Part shown: piece after piece, positions 1 to 11,112 of the stretch
Layout of the letters: every line of letters begins with the position of its first letter
How positions within the stretch are numbered: the stretch's first letter is position 1
NCBI RefSeq assembly: GCF_964340395.1
Contig: NC_135555.1
Coordinates: 11,355,931-11,419,930, forward strand
DNA from: Glandiceps talaboti
Taxonomy: Eukaryota > Hemichordata > Enteropneusta > Spengelidae
Direction of reading: 5' to 3'
DNA: 64,000 nt
Notes under the pieces: model-generated
What the model was told of the DNA's origin: nothing
What the model saw: the letters and a program-made list of their open reading frames with translations, nothing else
Database searches by the model: none
Translations under genes and position numbers: made by a program

Positions 1-47
1 TCCAGGACCTGATCAAGTACCGTCGCGTTGTTTAGCGGGCTTCATGT

Positions 48-87
48 CACGTGTCATCGCACATACACTCCTCGCCACAAATATAAA
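48..87 (+). promoter_or_regulatory. Putative core promoter of the CRAL-TRIO gene (E-box and TATA box)
   Basis: A palindromic CACGTG E-box lies at 48-53 and a TATAAA at 82-87, 67-72 bp before the ATG at 154. That spacing would give a short 5' UTR of roughly 40 nt. The assignment rests on motif and position only; the window edge hides anything further upstream. Confidence 0.45.
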
Positions 88-153
88 GGCGACACCGTGT
101 GACCGCTACTACACCGTGACCGGTACTACTACTAGGCTATACATGTTTTCAGC

Positions 154-2721
154 ATGGCAGACTCAGACCGACGCCCGTATGTGTGCACTCTCAACCCGGA
201 GACGCTTGAAAAGGCTAAACGCGAACTAAACGAGGACCCTGACACTCGGCAAGAGAAGATAGACGAACTACGAGAGAAGTTCCGAAAAGAGAAGCCCGAA
301 GTCAAGCTTCCACCAGACGATGCATTTCTGGTCCGGTTTCTCAGAAATAAGAAATTCGAAGTCGACAGAGCATATAAAACGATTCTACATTACTACGACT
401 GTCGACGTAAATACCCGCAACTTTTCCAAAAATATCGACCATCGTCACTGAAACACATATATGATCTCGGTCTGCAACGTGTCTGTCCGGGTCGGGATAG
501 TGAAGGCCGTAAGGTGTTGGTGACCAACTTATGTAAGTGTGCTTTTCTATTCTGTTTTCGTATCTGTTTTAACATAGATCTTGCATGTCCATACCAAGAT
601 CTGTGGTTTTAGCAATAACTGACGTCACCTCTTTTTCATTTGTTCAATAAAGCAGCCCAGGTGAGCTGCAAGACAGGGACGATAGTTTAGGTTTACATAC
701 ATAACCTGGAGATACATGACCGTTTTAATTCGTCACCGTGTCCGAGCTAGGCCGTCTGTGGCTAGGCCAACAAAAGAGTATGTCAACTCATGTTGCATAC
801 ACACAACGTAGTCTAATAAGATGCCTAAACTCACAATGAATAAAAGCATGAATTCAAGGCTTGTACATTGTACCACCGTGAAAAGGGTCATTGTACCCAT
901 ACCCACACTGTAAAAACATATAATTAACTTCGGACATGATACCTATCAAATATTTCTGATCAGCAAGACTTGTAGTGGAACGATAAATTGCATACGAGAC
1001 GATATATGTATGTGATATAAACTGAAACCATATATAGACTTTATTTATCAAGGCCCTCAAACCTCACGGCTTCACCCCAAGGGGCAGAGCCTGAAGTCGA
1101 CTAACCTCACAGCTCGACGGTCAAAAACCAAGTACTGAATCTCTGCGACGCTATGGTGTGGATGCCAATGTGGTCTCTAACTAAATGTAAGTCGTAACGA
1201 TACCGTATAGGAACTAGACTAATATTCAGTGTACAAAGAGGCAACGGAGATCAATGTATTCGACTCGTCGTTACCAAGACTGCAGATTGATAATTGAATT
1301 AATATATGTTCATGTACGAAAATTAATCATGGTTCTTTGGTGAGTATCGCCACATTTCCAACGTACACAGTATAAGCTTGATGCAAAATTAGACTTTTAC
1401 AGTCACCGCAAACATTTTCATTGCCTTCACAATCTATCTACATATGAATGGACCTACAGTATGTTAGATCTCAGCCCACTAACGAGTCACGGTTAGAGGT
1501 TAGATCTATGGGTAGGTCTTGTAAGGCAAAGGTGAGATTGATTAAATTAAATTTATGTTTCTCATGACATGACCAACCTTCTATTTTTGGAGCAACATTT
1601 AAGAACCATCGCCCGCTACATGAGGATCAGAGTAAAAAGTTATAATGCCACTGATGGCGAGGTGGCGACAACGTAGCTGATCGAACATTAGTTATAGTTT
1701 AAATTTTGGACCTTTAATCAAATGGTTTGTTGTTGTTTCTCCCTCTCCAACAGATCATTCTGAAGGTGTTCCGGCCGATGCGAGAACCATAAAATTAAAA
1801 ATGGACGGCCGCTCTGACTCACTTGCTTGGTCGTTTTAGCCCGCGTAATATATTGACAGTGATGTCAGTTGCACCTCGCCACTATACAATTAATATATTT
1901 CACGTGAATTATGTACATTTCAGTTTATGACGTGTGGTGTACTTTATGTACACGAATTCTGACTTACAACAGTTGATTATATATACAAAGCAGATAGATA
2001 TATGTGTATATCATAAGTAAAATCAAATAAACTGACATTTTAATTGATATAACGATGTAAAATACCCATAAACATTTCAACATCGATGGTGCTATTTTCT
2101 TGATCGTAACCATAGATACGGGTTCACTCGAGGACATATGACGTAACCGACGTACAATGCTGAAAATAAAGCTGTGTGCTTCATAGTTCCAAAAGCAAAA
2201 GTGAGTGGCTCAAGCTTGCCAGGCTATCACCAAAGCCCAGAAAGCGGTAGTCTGGGACCATATTCCATTCAAAGACACATGAGCTTAGCAACCAAGACAA
2301 GTCTACAGCTAAAACAGGAATAGTAGATTTATGATCCATTGAAGCTGATCTTCTATTCAAGTTGATGTTGTTGTTATACTTTATATAAATATCAACACTT
2401 TTACTTCTGAAGACAGCAAAGTTTCGATTGAAAGGAGTCTTAATACCTAACTGAATAAATGTACCAGTCCCCTCCATTACAATTCAAAACGTTGTTAACT
2501 ACATGTATCTAGCCAGTAGATCTTACTTCACGGAGGGGGGGGGGGGGGGAGTTAATTACAGTGTGAAAATAATATGCAAATTAGAGTAATTAGCATATAC
2601 GACTTTTCCTCAGACACTAATCAGTTTTCAGCATCATAACACTTAGAATATGCGTACCAAATATCATTGCGGTCGAGCCTATGATTCTTTTGAAAATGAT
2701 GACACAGACGGACGCAGACTC

Positions 2722-2772
<51 letters not shown>

Positions 2773-3943
2773 TATTGAACCAGAAATAAATCATGTTTCA
2801 CGTCTATCAATTGCAAATCAAAAGTATTTAATCAAGGCATGGCTCAGTACAATAGCAAGAAAGAAAAGAAATGTTGTGAAACAAGGCACTGAGTTTATTT
2901 AGAACGAGAGGCCAATAACTTATAAATTCACAAATGATATCAAAATATTCATTGCATTGTCTTGTTTTCACCTATTATTTTGATAGCGAACTTTGACCCA
3001 GATCGCTATGACGCGAATGAAGTCATAACTGCCTACATGTTATCCATGGAAAAGATCCTCGAAGATGAAGAAACCCAGGTGCACGGTTTGGTATTAATCG
3101 GAGATTATGAAGGAATGACAATGAAAATGGTCACGAAGGCAGGTGGTCCTACCTCGGCCAAGATGCGAGTGGACGTTTTTGTGGTCAGTATGCCTGGATT
3201 TATGTAGAGATTTCTTTCGAGGGATTTTTCTATCTTTACGGTCTACCTACCCGTACTCCAAAATCAAATCTAAGGTGTTTGAACTTAGGCCAGAAAGAAT
3301 AAAAAAGATGTTCAACGGGCATGGTACAGAAAAAAATATTGTGTGTTTCCGATAACATGGTCTCAGAAAATAGGGTAGGTAGGTCGGAATTTTATTTTAT
3401 TTTAGTTGATCTCTTTAATTGTTCTTATTTTTGAAAAAACAAAAACATTGGAGGCTTAAACTAGGTTAGTTCAGTGGAGTTATTTTTATTTGGCCGAAAT
3501 TGTTTGTTGCATTGATTTAACGATTAACATGGCACAGTGTTTAACCGAGGTTCTATGTAATGACTAAAGCCGATGTACTAAATTCAATTTGCGACAGCGG
3601 CATGCAATGTCAGACCACTATGGAAAGTCGTCTGAGCGGCAATCGAGATTTTAACCTACTAACTTGAAACCATTTTTCCATGATGCCCTTAATAGGAAAT
3701 GCGGGGTTTTTTTTTCAGAATGGAATGCCAATTCGAATGAAAGCCATCCATTATATACGTCAACCTGAGATATTTGAAACTGTGTTCAGCATGATTCGTC
3801 ATTTCATCCCGAAAAAAATATATAAACGGGTACGTTTCGTCTCTTTTGTTGGTACATAGTTTGATGGATATGTTACTAGCTGGTTATGTTTTTATCTCAG
3901 TCATTTACTCACTCACTCACTCACTCACTCACTCACTCACTCA

Positions 3944-4018
<75 letters not shown>

Positions 4019-4384
4019 TCACTCACCACCATATTCATTCATTCATTCATTCATTCATCCATCCATCCATCCGTCCGTCCGTCCGTGCGTGCGTGCGTTC
4101 GTTCGTTCGTTCATTTATTCATTCATTCATACATTCATTCATTCATTCATCCATCCATTCGTTCATTCATTCATTCATTCATCCATTCGTTCATTCATTC
4201 ATCCATTCGTTCGTTCGTTCATTCATTCATTCATTCGTTCGTTCGTTCAAAACCACTCTCACAATCCCTCTTACAGACACATAATAACATTACTCGTCTT
4301 AACGTTCTGACAAAGACAAACGTACGCCAATGGATGTTCGTGAAATGAAAGATATGGTCACATAGCGACACACAATATCGTGTT

Positions 4385-4420
<36 letters not shown>

Positions 4421-4437
4421 GCTGTTGTTGTTGCTGT

Positions 4438-4489
<52 letters not shown>

Positions 4490-4775
4490 ATTGTAATTTA
4501 CTATTCGTTCTCAGATCCACTTCCATGGTTCAGACTACGGGACCCTCCATAAGCACGTACCGTCATCTATGTTGCCAACGGACTTCGGTGGTCCACTTAC
4601 AGACAAGGATTATGACTTTGATGACTGGTACAAAAAACTGATGCAGTGTGATGCTGAATTTGAAAGACTCAGCCAATATGGCTTCCCTAAAATTAGCGAT
4701 ACACTTGGCGGTCAGACTCAAGGGGCAGACCCTACCCTAGGTTTGGTTGGGTCCTTCAAAAAACTAGAGACATAA
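154..4775 (+). CDS. CRAL-TRIO (Sec14-like) lipid-transfer protein, clavesin / alpha-TTP-like, 4 exons
   Basis: Exons are 154-532, 2987-3183, 3719-3829 and 4515-4775, with GT/AG junctions of phases 1, 0 and 0, encoding 315 aa. Exon 1 has the charged N-terminal CRAL-TRIO-N helices (FLVRFLRNKKFEVDRAY at about residues 62-78). Exon 2 carries DANEVITAYML and VHGLVLIGDYEG. Exon 3 has GMPIRMKAIHYI followed by HFIPKK. Exon 4 has IHFHGSDYGTLHKHVP then LPTDFGGPL, the usual end of the lipid-binding lobe. This order and length match clavesins, TTPAL and alpha-tocopherol transfer protein, soluble proteins that move hydrophobic ligands (tocopherol, retinaldehyde, phosphoinositides) between membranes. The ligand cannot be read from sequence. 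The ATG at 154 opens the conserved N-terminus and follows a TATA box. No canonical AATAAA follows; ATTAAA at 4841-4846 is the nearest candidate. Family assignment is firm, the exact orthologue is not. Confidence 0.93.
533..2986 (+). other. Intron 1 of the CRAL-TRIO gene
   Basis: This 2.45-kb intron runs from donor GTAAGT to acceptor TTTTGATAG. It contains a G-run (about 2537-2549) and a CAGA tetranucleotide tract (2720-2772). The open frames in it are short, compositionally ordinary and show no domain. I see no further gene. Confidence 0.8.
2720..2772. repeat. (CAGA)n microsatellite
   Basis: About 13 near-perfect CAGA/GACA units inside intron 1 of the CRAL-TRIO gene, following a short imperfect lead-in. 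Confidence 0.95.
3900..4249. repeat. Compound microsatellite (ACTC)n-(CT)n-(CA)n-(ATTC/ATCC/GTCC/GTTC)n
   Basis: A 350-bp compound array in the last intron of the CRAL-TRIO gene. It begins as ACTC, passes through CT and CA dinucleotides, then becomes a mosaic of ATTC, ATCC, GTCC, GTGC and GTTC tetramers that differ by single substitutions. The Ser/His/Ile-rich open frames across it are artefacts of the repeat. Confidence 0.97.
4384..4490. repeat. (TTG)n-(ATG)n trinucleotide microsatellite just upstream of exon 4
   Basis: TTG/TGC units (about 4384-4438) pass into about 17 ATG units (4439-4490). The array ends about 25 bp before the exon-4 acceptor at 4514, so it occupies the region where the branch point would be expected. 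Confidence 0.95.
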
Positions 4776-5482
4776 TTATCCATCGATCGTAGGATGAAGA
4801 GCACGACTTTCACTGCGTCATTGAAAGGTGTTTTAAAAGTATTAAAATTCTTGCAAAAGATATTTATCGATGTGGGAGATCAAACGATTATAACGCATGC
4901 GCACAACAGTTCAACTTAATTTTGTATGAACAAATATATGACGTTGAGAATCAGAAACTCACATTATATATTACTGTTATGTCAGAGACAATAATTATCT
5001 ACGGATATGGTTAAGTGACTAAAATGAAGTGTCATCTCAAAATCTTACAGTGAGAAGGAAATGGCATACTGCTGAAAATCACTAACTGCTTTCCATAAGA
5101 TAAGATAAGATGAAAAATGAACAGTTATAGTATGAAGACAATTTACTGTGGTCATGTTACTTTAATATGCAAAGTCAATGAATTAAAGTGAATTGACGGA
5201 ACTATTTCCGATATTTCAATCAATGAAGTTCAGACAGTTTGACAGATTTCAAACTGCTATTACCGTCATATACACATGTAATTGATACTAATTAATATGC
5301 AAGCAACAACGCCTATCAAAAATTACACACGCACGCACACACACACTCACACTCACACAAGAGATTTTTAATGATCGCTATTGAGATGAGATCATTTGAT
5401 AATGAGTGGTCGTGGCAACATTTATGAAGTGCAACAACGTGTAATCGAGTGAATTGTAAAACGCTTACAGCTTCCCATTTTC
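4776..5482. other. 3' flank of the CRAL-TRIO gene with an inverted copy of a dispersed repeat
   Basis: There is no gene. The stretch 5330-5482 is the reverse complement of sequence at about 22.53-22.67 kb and 42.51-42.64 kb: a CA/GT tract, then AGAGATTTTT, the shared GATCGCTATTGAG, and GTAAAACGCTTACAGCTTC. It is a dispersed repeat, cut off on the right by the terminal inverted repeat of the next element. Confidence 0.7.
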
Positions 5483-5542
5483 ATGTACCTTCATCATTAA
5501 CAAATCCAATATTTCTAGTTTAAAATCCCCGGCTTCAATCGG

Positions 5543-5642
<100 letters not shown>

Positions 5643-5759
5643 ACTCGGTGAATATCAATCTGCTAAGACAGTGCTCTATAACGCAGTGGCAGAGCGTAAT
5701 AGTTTTGGTAGTACTGGAACTCTTTCTTGGTTGTAACTCGGTTGTATCTGTGTGTGTGC

Positions 5760-5808
<49 letters not shown>

Positions 5809-5809
5809 G

Positions 5810-6228
5810 AACACATATTGCCTGGCCATGAGGGCTATAGCACCCGTTTATTACACCCGAGGGACTGTGAGTTACCAGATTCTGGTAACTCATCACAGTC
5901 ACCTAGTGATAATGCTGTGCCATGATTCGCTAGAATCAGTCACGTGATAGGAAAATAGAATAGAATCAACTATTACATGGTCACGTGACCACCGCGAGTT
6001 CACAGCAGGCCAAAATGGCAGCTTCTGACGATGTCGTCTGCCACCGCGAGTTCACAGCATGAGGTATATTATAAAACACATATTGCCTGGCCTATATTCG
6101 GGCTATAACTCCCGTTCATTACCCCCTCATGACTGTGAGTTACCAGATCACATGCTATTTCCCTCGGCCTCGGCCCTCGGGTGTAATAAACGGGTGCTAT
6201 AGCCCTCATGGCCAGGCAATATGTGTTC
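5810..6228. mobile_element. Nested inverted-repeat element (54-bp arms) between TA tracts
   Basis: The left arm 5810-5863 (AACACATATTGCCTGGCC...) and right arm 6174-6228 are essentially perfect reverse complements. The right arm is followed directly by a TA array and the left arm is preceded by one. A partial third copy of the arm starts at about 6078 in the same orientation as the left arm. It is noncoding and MITE-like. Confidence 0.8.
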
Positions 6229-6229
6229 A

Positions 6230-6321
<92 letters not shown>

Positions 6322-6335
6322 ATATATATTTAAGT

Positions 6336-6514
6336 AATAACACATGCCAGCGAGGGCAATATCACCATTTAGTGCCTGCCCAAGGGTTGACACTCTTTAC
6401 CAAAATTTTGATGATGCCCGAGCCGAAGGCGTGGGCATCATCAAAATTTTGGTAAAGAGTGTCAGCCCGAGGGCAGGCACTAAATGGTGATATTGCCAGA
6501 GCGCATGTGTTATT
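6336..6514. mobile_element. Near-perfect hairpin MITE (about 85-bp arms, almost no loop)
   Basis: Arms 6336-6424 and 6428-6514 pair along nearly their full length: AATAACACATGC against GCATGTGTTATT at the ends, with CAAAATTTTGATGATGCCC and its complement near the centre. Transcripts would fold into a long dsRNA stem. Boundaries come from where pairing stops. Confidence 0.85.
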
Positions 6515-6696
6515 AATTTTATTACACCGTCCCACCATAGATTGTTGAACTCTGAAATAATGACGCTGAAGCTGATCTTGGTATCTCAATATTAATGTTG
6601 ACTTGACGGTTGCTTTGTGGATCGTTTGCCGACACTAACTCATCGACAAGTAATTTATTCATGAATATTAATCATGTAAATTTGCATGAATATTAA

Positions 6697-6945
6697 TTAG
6701 CGACCGGCACTACTCTCAAGCTTGGCAGAACCCTGGACAACAGCCATGTCCTGAGACAGAGATAGTAGTGGAGACTGAAGGGAGTTAGCATTTCTGTGGT
6801 TTTCTTTTCCGATGCCCGGCGATCGCTGTTGCAGCTCACCTGTGCTTGTCGACGTATTTACACTACCGGATGGATTGATACAAGTTAGCGTATTGCTACT
6901 CGTAGTAGCTGTTGCCATAGTACCAGACCCTAACGTTTCAGTCAT
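6697..6945 (-). CDS. Hypothetical Ser/Thr-rich ORF inside the foldback element
   Basis: An 82-aa frame starts at ATG 6945 (MTETLGSGTMATATTSS...). It is rich in Ser, Thr, Asn and Gln with no recognisable domain. An internal GTGAGC at about 6841-6836 after CACAG could act as a splice donor, so the frame might be a first coding exon of an unseen gene or a captured exon. The upstream minus-strand sequence (about 7060-7130) is CpG-rich and contains TGCGCATAAC. Expression is not supported by anything else here. Confidence 0.2.
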   Translation of the reverse strand: MTETLGSGTMATATTSSNTLTCINPSGSVNTSTSTGELQQRSPGIGKENHRNANSLQSPLLSLSQDMAVVQGSAKLESSAGR

Positions 6946-7377
6946 TTGTTTCTTCTGTGCCAAAAACAGAGACGGAATGATTGGTAGCAATTTTTGTGTT
7001 CTTACTGTCCAATTCTAATAAAATGTCATGTCTGTACCGGAAAGGTTTGCGTGTCTTACTGTGGCAGTCGCCATGTCTGAGCGAAAGTAGTGAACGACTA
7101 TTTGTTATGCGCAGAAGCGGTGCGCAGTGGTTCAAACAACTTCAGCGGGCAAGAGTCCCGGGCATTAGTCTCTGCACGAGCGGGCAATATCACCTTGTGG
7201 GCAATAGCCCAGTTAAAATCGGTCACGTGATACGAGTCTGACCAATCACAGCCTTCGGAAGAACGCCGAGGTGTAATAAATAAATAAATAAATATATATA
7301 TATATATATAATGTTGTCCGATTGAAGCCGGGGATTTTAAACTAGAAATATTGGATTTGTTAATGATAAAGGTACAT

Positions 7378-7944
7378 CAATATTTCGTGAACGTAAATTG
7401 CAATCCGGAGTTACTGGTGAATAGTGCATTTCAGCCTTTTTCCTTCCATCGTGATTTGTCAATATGTCATCACGTGGTATTGATCCCTTTACGCTGTTCA
7501 GCCTAAAACGCGGTTACTTGTTAACATCTTGGTTAAATAAGAAGATGGAAATATCTACCTTAAATGTGTTTTCTGAGTAACCATTAGTTTCATACTAAAA
7601 TTGATGTTTGTACACATATGCATAGGGTGTACATGGATTTGCATATATATTGGTCTGTTTGCCTCGCCAGCCGTCCATCTCTCCGTCTGCCATGCATTGA
7701 AAATTGATCGCCCTCAACGGTTCAACTTGTGCTATGTGTTGTGTTGCCGTGTGGACATATACCATTGGACAAAATGTTTAATGAGAAAAAATAATATAAT
7801 ATATTAATATTAATATTATATATATATGTGTGTGTGTGACAATACTTTACAAGAGTACATGTATATGAATTTGATATATGCTCGCACCTTAAGCTTGTCA
7901 TTTGCACACGCGTTCGATTTACTGTACGTACGAGCTTACTAAAC
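7378..7944. other. Intergenic, 5' flank of the GPCR gene
   Basis: No gene is seen. A short AT/GT-rich tract (about 7786-7838) lies about 100 bp before the GPCR start. No confident TATA box was identified. Confidence 0.6.
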
Positions 7945-8928
7945 ATGGATGGTAAATTCACCGTGAATGTTTCTAGCAACTCATCTCACAAGAGAAACTT
8001 TACTTTTGAAGACGACCATATCTCACAGAGACCACGTCTAACACGCGATGAGATGATCGGATTAGTCATATTCCAATCTTTACTTTCTCTTCTAATTATC
8101 CTAGCAAATACCGTGGTGATCGTCTCCATCTTTGGAAGAAAGGATTTCCTGAAGAAACGCCACAGTTATTTCATCGTTAGCTCGTGTGTTGCCAACCTGT
8201 TGCTCGGCATCCTAGCAGCTTTGCATATCCTGTTATTGGTGGCACCAGAACAGTGCGGATTTGCTATAGTCCAGCCGGTTTTAAGTGTGAACTTTGAAAT
8301 CTCATTGTGCATGGTGATGATATCCGTGGAGAAACTATACTACATTCAATATCCATTTCTCTATCTTAGACGTTTTACCAAATCGAACACAATCGTTCTA
8401 ATAATACTTTCCTGGTGCCTTGCAATCTTCTTTCCGATGTTACGCCTCGTTCTCCCTGGGAATCCAGACACACATATCTGTACCTACTGGAAGACGACAA
8501 ACCCATATTTGCGTGATCCTGGATTTTTCATGATTTATGTGCTTCCCATCGTTGTCATCGTCCTGACAAATATACCAATTTTACTGACAATTCGCAGACA
8601 AAGCCGACTCATCAGAAGTCAGTTTGCAGCAGTACACGCACAACCAACTCTAACCCCTGGTGAAATACTCATTTTGAAGGAGTGCATACTGGTAACGTTT
8701 TTCTATACATTTTTTGCTACATCAATCAGCCTTTCTCGCGCTATAACGGCATCTTGTAAAACTTGTCATGATTTAAACAGACTTTTCGTTGACTACACAA
8801 TCAATTTTTCATATGGTATGCTCAGTCCATTTTTGTACATTTACATGTTCAAAGACCTACGAAGGGGATTAGTTACTATTGCAAGAAGAAGCAGGAACAG
8901 AATTGGAGTGGCTGAGACCAGTATGTGA
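7945..8928 (+). CDS. Orphan class-A (rhodopsin-like) G protein-coupled receptor, intronless
   Basis: The single-exon frame starts at ATG 7945 and encodes 327 aa. The extracellular N-terminus has three N-glycosylation sequons (N8, N12, N18). Seven hydrophobic segments fall at about residues 39-63, 75-99, 107-133, 149-170, 193-217, 243-266 and 280-302. Class-A landmarks seen are Asn55 (TM1), Trp157 (TM4), Pro201 (TM5), and Cys104 with Cys179 for the TM3-ECL2 disulfide. Unusual positions are Asn84 where TM2 normally has Asp, Glu-Lys-Leu (129-131) instead of DRY, no CWxP in TM6, and SPFLY (294-298) instead of NPxxY. The C-tail is basic and short. Intronless divergent receptors often belong to lineage-specific chemosensory or peptide-receptor expansions. 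The ligand is unknown. Topology is confident, subfamily is not. Confidence 0.88.
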   Translation: MDGKFTVNVSSNSSHKRNFTFEDDHISQRPRLTRDEMIGLVIFQSLLSLLIILANTVVIVSIFGRKDFLKKRHSYFIVSSCVANLLLGILAALHILLLVAPEQCGFAIVQPVLSVNFEISLCMVMISVEKLYYIQYPFLYLRRFTKSNTIVLIILSWCLAIFFPMLRLVLPGNPDTHICTYWKTTNPYLRDPGFFMIYVLPIVVIVLTNIPILLTIRRQSRLIRSQFAAVHAQPTLTPGEILILKECILVTFFYTFFATSISLSRAITASCKTCHDLNRLFVDYTINFSYGMLSPFLYIYMFKDLRRGLVTIARRSRNRIGVAETSM

Positions 8929-9229
8929 CTGTGAAATGGTGTCTTTATTCAGTTTTCTTTATCCTTTGTGAATACTTCCTTTCATAACACATTCTCACAG
9001 GCCAGCGCACTTTTTCCGCTGACAAGCAATAGCAAAAAATGCTTGGCGGCGCGTTTTTGACAGTGCCGCGTAGTGGGTTTATAATATACCACAGGGGTAC
9101 GTAATTTGCATGTATGGATGGACATATGCAATATAACGTTACGAATACAAATAATTGTAGGTACTTTTAGTCCGTCTTGCTTGTTTTGGTCACAGATAAA
9201 TGTGTTAGTTATCTGTGTTTTGGTGGATA

Positions 9230-9235
9230 AATAAA
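9230..9235 (+). terminator. Polyadenylation signal of the GPCR gene
   Basis: A canonical AATAAA lies about 300 bp downstream of the receptor stop codon; it is the first canonical signal noted on this strand. Confidence 0.5.
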
Positions 9236-9889
9236 ATACTATTATCAGTTGTACTAGTAGTGTAAAGAGAGGAGGAAAGAGCATAGTGCGATAATTCGTA
9301 GCAACGTATACTCGTATCCGTAATTTTATATCTTACGCCATATACGTATGTAAGAAAGATTACTCGTCATTGTGTCCATGTATACTACGACGGTGTTATA
9401 ACCACTCTTAACGTCATTTCATTCATTCCAAACGTCAGTGACTTTACCAGGAATGGCATTACAAGGTTAAGTTGTTGTTTTTTAAACCTCTTTTGTTTAA
9501 TATAATGATTTACTCGCTAATTAACACGTGCAATGTCTAATTTGTATTGAAACATTTCAGTGTATAATTGTAGTGTTGGTTGCAATTGTGTGAAAACATA
9601 CCCCGAAACATATCCCAGTTACAGCTAGTGCAGTGGATGACGATTGCAACCATGTTAAGACAACATAGCCTTTTTATAGGAAGCTTTTGTTGGAGGAAAA
9701 GTGTTCCCCTTAGTTGTTGCTTTCAAATATTTTCACCGATCCTTTGTATTAGCACTGTATGTTTACCTTAGAAAACTGAGAAATGGAAAGTAGTCATTCA
9801 TAGTTGTTCGTTTTAATTCTTCTATAATTTCTATTACCATCCAATTGCAACATGCATTGGCCCAATAACAGGAGGGGGCTGGGGGGGGG

Positions 9890-10086
9890 GGGTTTCAGTG
9901 TTAGTGCAGGAGGGAACCGGAGTACATGTACCATGGAAAACCTGCGTTGTTCGATAGAGTGAAAATGAGCGCCACTCTTCTGACGTACAGCGTGGTCAAT
10001 TCAATCAAAACCCTGAATGCGTTCGAACCCTGATCGCAGCGGATAAGAGGCAATTGGAGATTAACCACTCGGCCACCGACAACCAG
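9890..10086 (-). mobile_element. tRNA(Ser)-derived SINE
   Basis: On the minus strand from about 10084 the sequence reads GGTTGTCGGTGGCCGAGTGG, containing a good RNA polymerase III A box (TGGCCGAGTGG). About 35 bp later comes a B box GGTTCGAAC (10029-10021). These match the head of tRNA-Ser genes, but the anticodon and variable arms are not preserved and the similarity is followed by about 120 bp of non-tRNA body ending in a C-run. That is the layout of a tRNA-derived SINE rather than a functional tRNA. The tail boundary is approximate. Confidence 0.6.
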
Positions 10087-11106
10087 CAAATCCTGCTTTT
10101 CATTTTAAGCCAAAAACCACATCTTTTTAGACCTAGTTTACTTATCAACAATGTGATTATCTCTTGTTGAACAATTGTAACTCGGTAGCAATCCTTTGAA
10201 ACATCGATATCCTTACTAAATTTTTGACCAATTCACCCAAAAGTTTTTGAGTTCAAGAGTTTTTTACAAAAAATAAGTTTAGACGTAATTTTCATAGTGC
10301 TGATTTGATTATTTTCCCTTGAACAATTTTCCAACTAGACAATAAAAGTAACATCTGGCATCATTTTGTCACTCCAAGCCAATGACATCCTTCAATCACT
10401 CCAAGACACTGATATATTAACTAGCGGTCCTTGTATCTCAAGCCTTTTAACAATAATCTCATTAAACTATTCTATCAGACTGTATAGTGTCTGATTAGTT
10501 TCATATTCTTGCAGGCTTTCGATATTGTACTCCCTCGCTCGCTACTACACCTACACCTTTACCTGCAGGAAAAACACTTCTTATGAATCGTTTTTAAAAT
10601 ATCACGCACAAGCTAAGTTATTCTCTTTGAACATAAAATATAGATTGTATACACTGGTCGTTCCACGTCACGACAACCCGTTTTTTCTTTTAATTATATG
10701 CTTGGGGAGGTATAATTATATAATTCTCGTATATTTTCTTCATTCAGCTTGAAAGTACTCCTGACATAGGATTTTCACTACTCAGAGACAAGGCCCCTTA
10801 GGTCACTCGTATTTTTATTGGCTGAACAAAAACAATATTGGAGAATGTACAACCTTTAATTATCAGGTGTAGACCTACTATAATGGGAAGCATCATCTCA
10901 GGATCAGACCACCATTAAATAGCGTCTGTATATCTTGCTGAAGCTTTCAAGTTGCGAGAAATAATATATACTTAAGATTTTTTTTTATTTGTTGTTGTTA
11001 TTTTCCATAATATTTCGTTCTTCTGTGTATGTAGACTTCCTGCTGAGGCCTTGTACTGGATTCTAATAAACCTATAGATATTAAGAGATGTTCGTGTAAA
11101 TACTTT

Positions 11107-11112
11107 TTTATT
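11107..11112 (-). terminator. Candidate polyadenylation signal of the NCX-like gene
   Basis: TTTATT on the plus strand (AATAAA on minus) lies about 320 bp beyond the TGA stop at 11431-11433. Confidence 0.4.

Noticed and set aside
7601-7807. Short upstream frame before the GPCR
   Set aside because: No domain and ends in an AT-rich tract; probably noncoding 5' flank.
10019-10086. Functional tRNA-Ser gene
   Set aside because: A and B boxes are present but the anticodon stem-loop and acceptor pairing are not evident; a SINE head is the better explanation.
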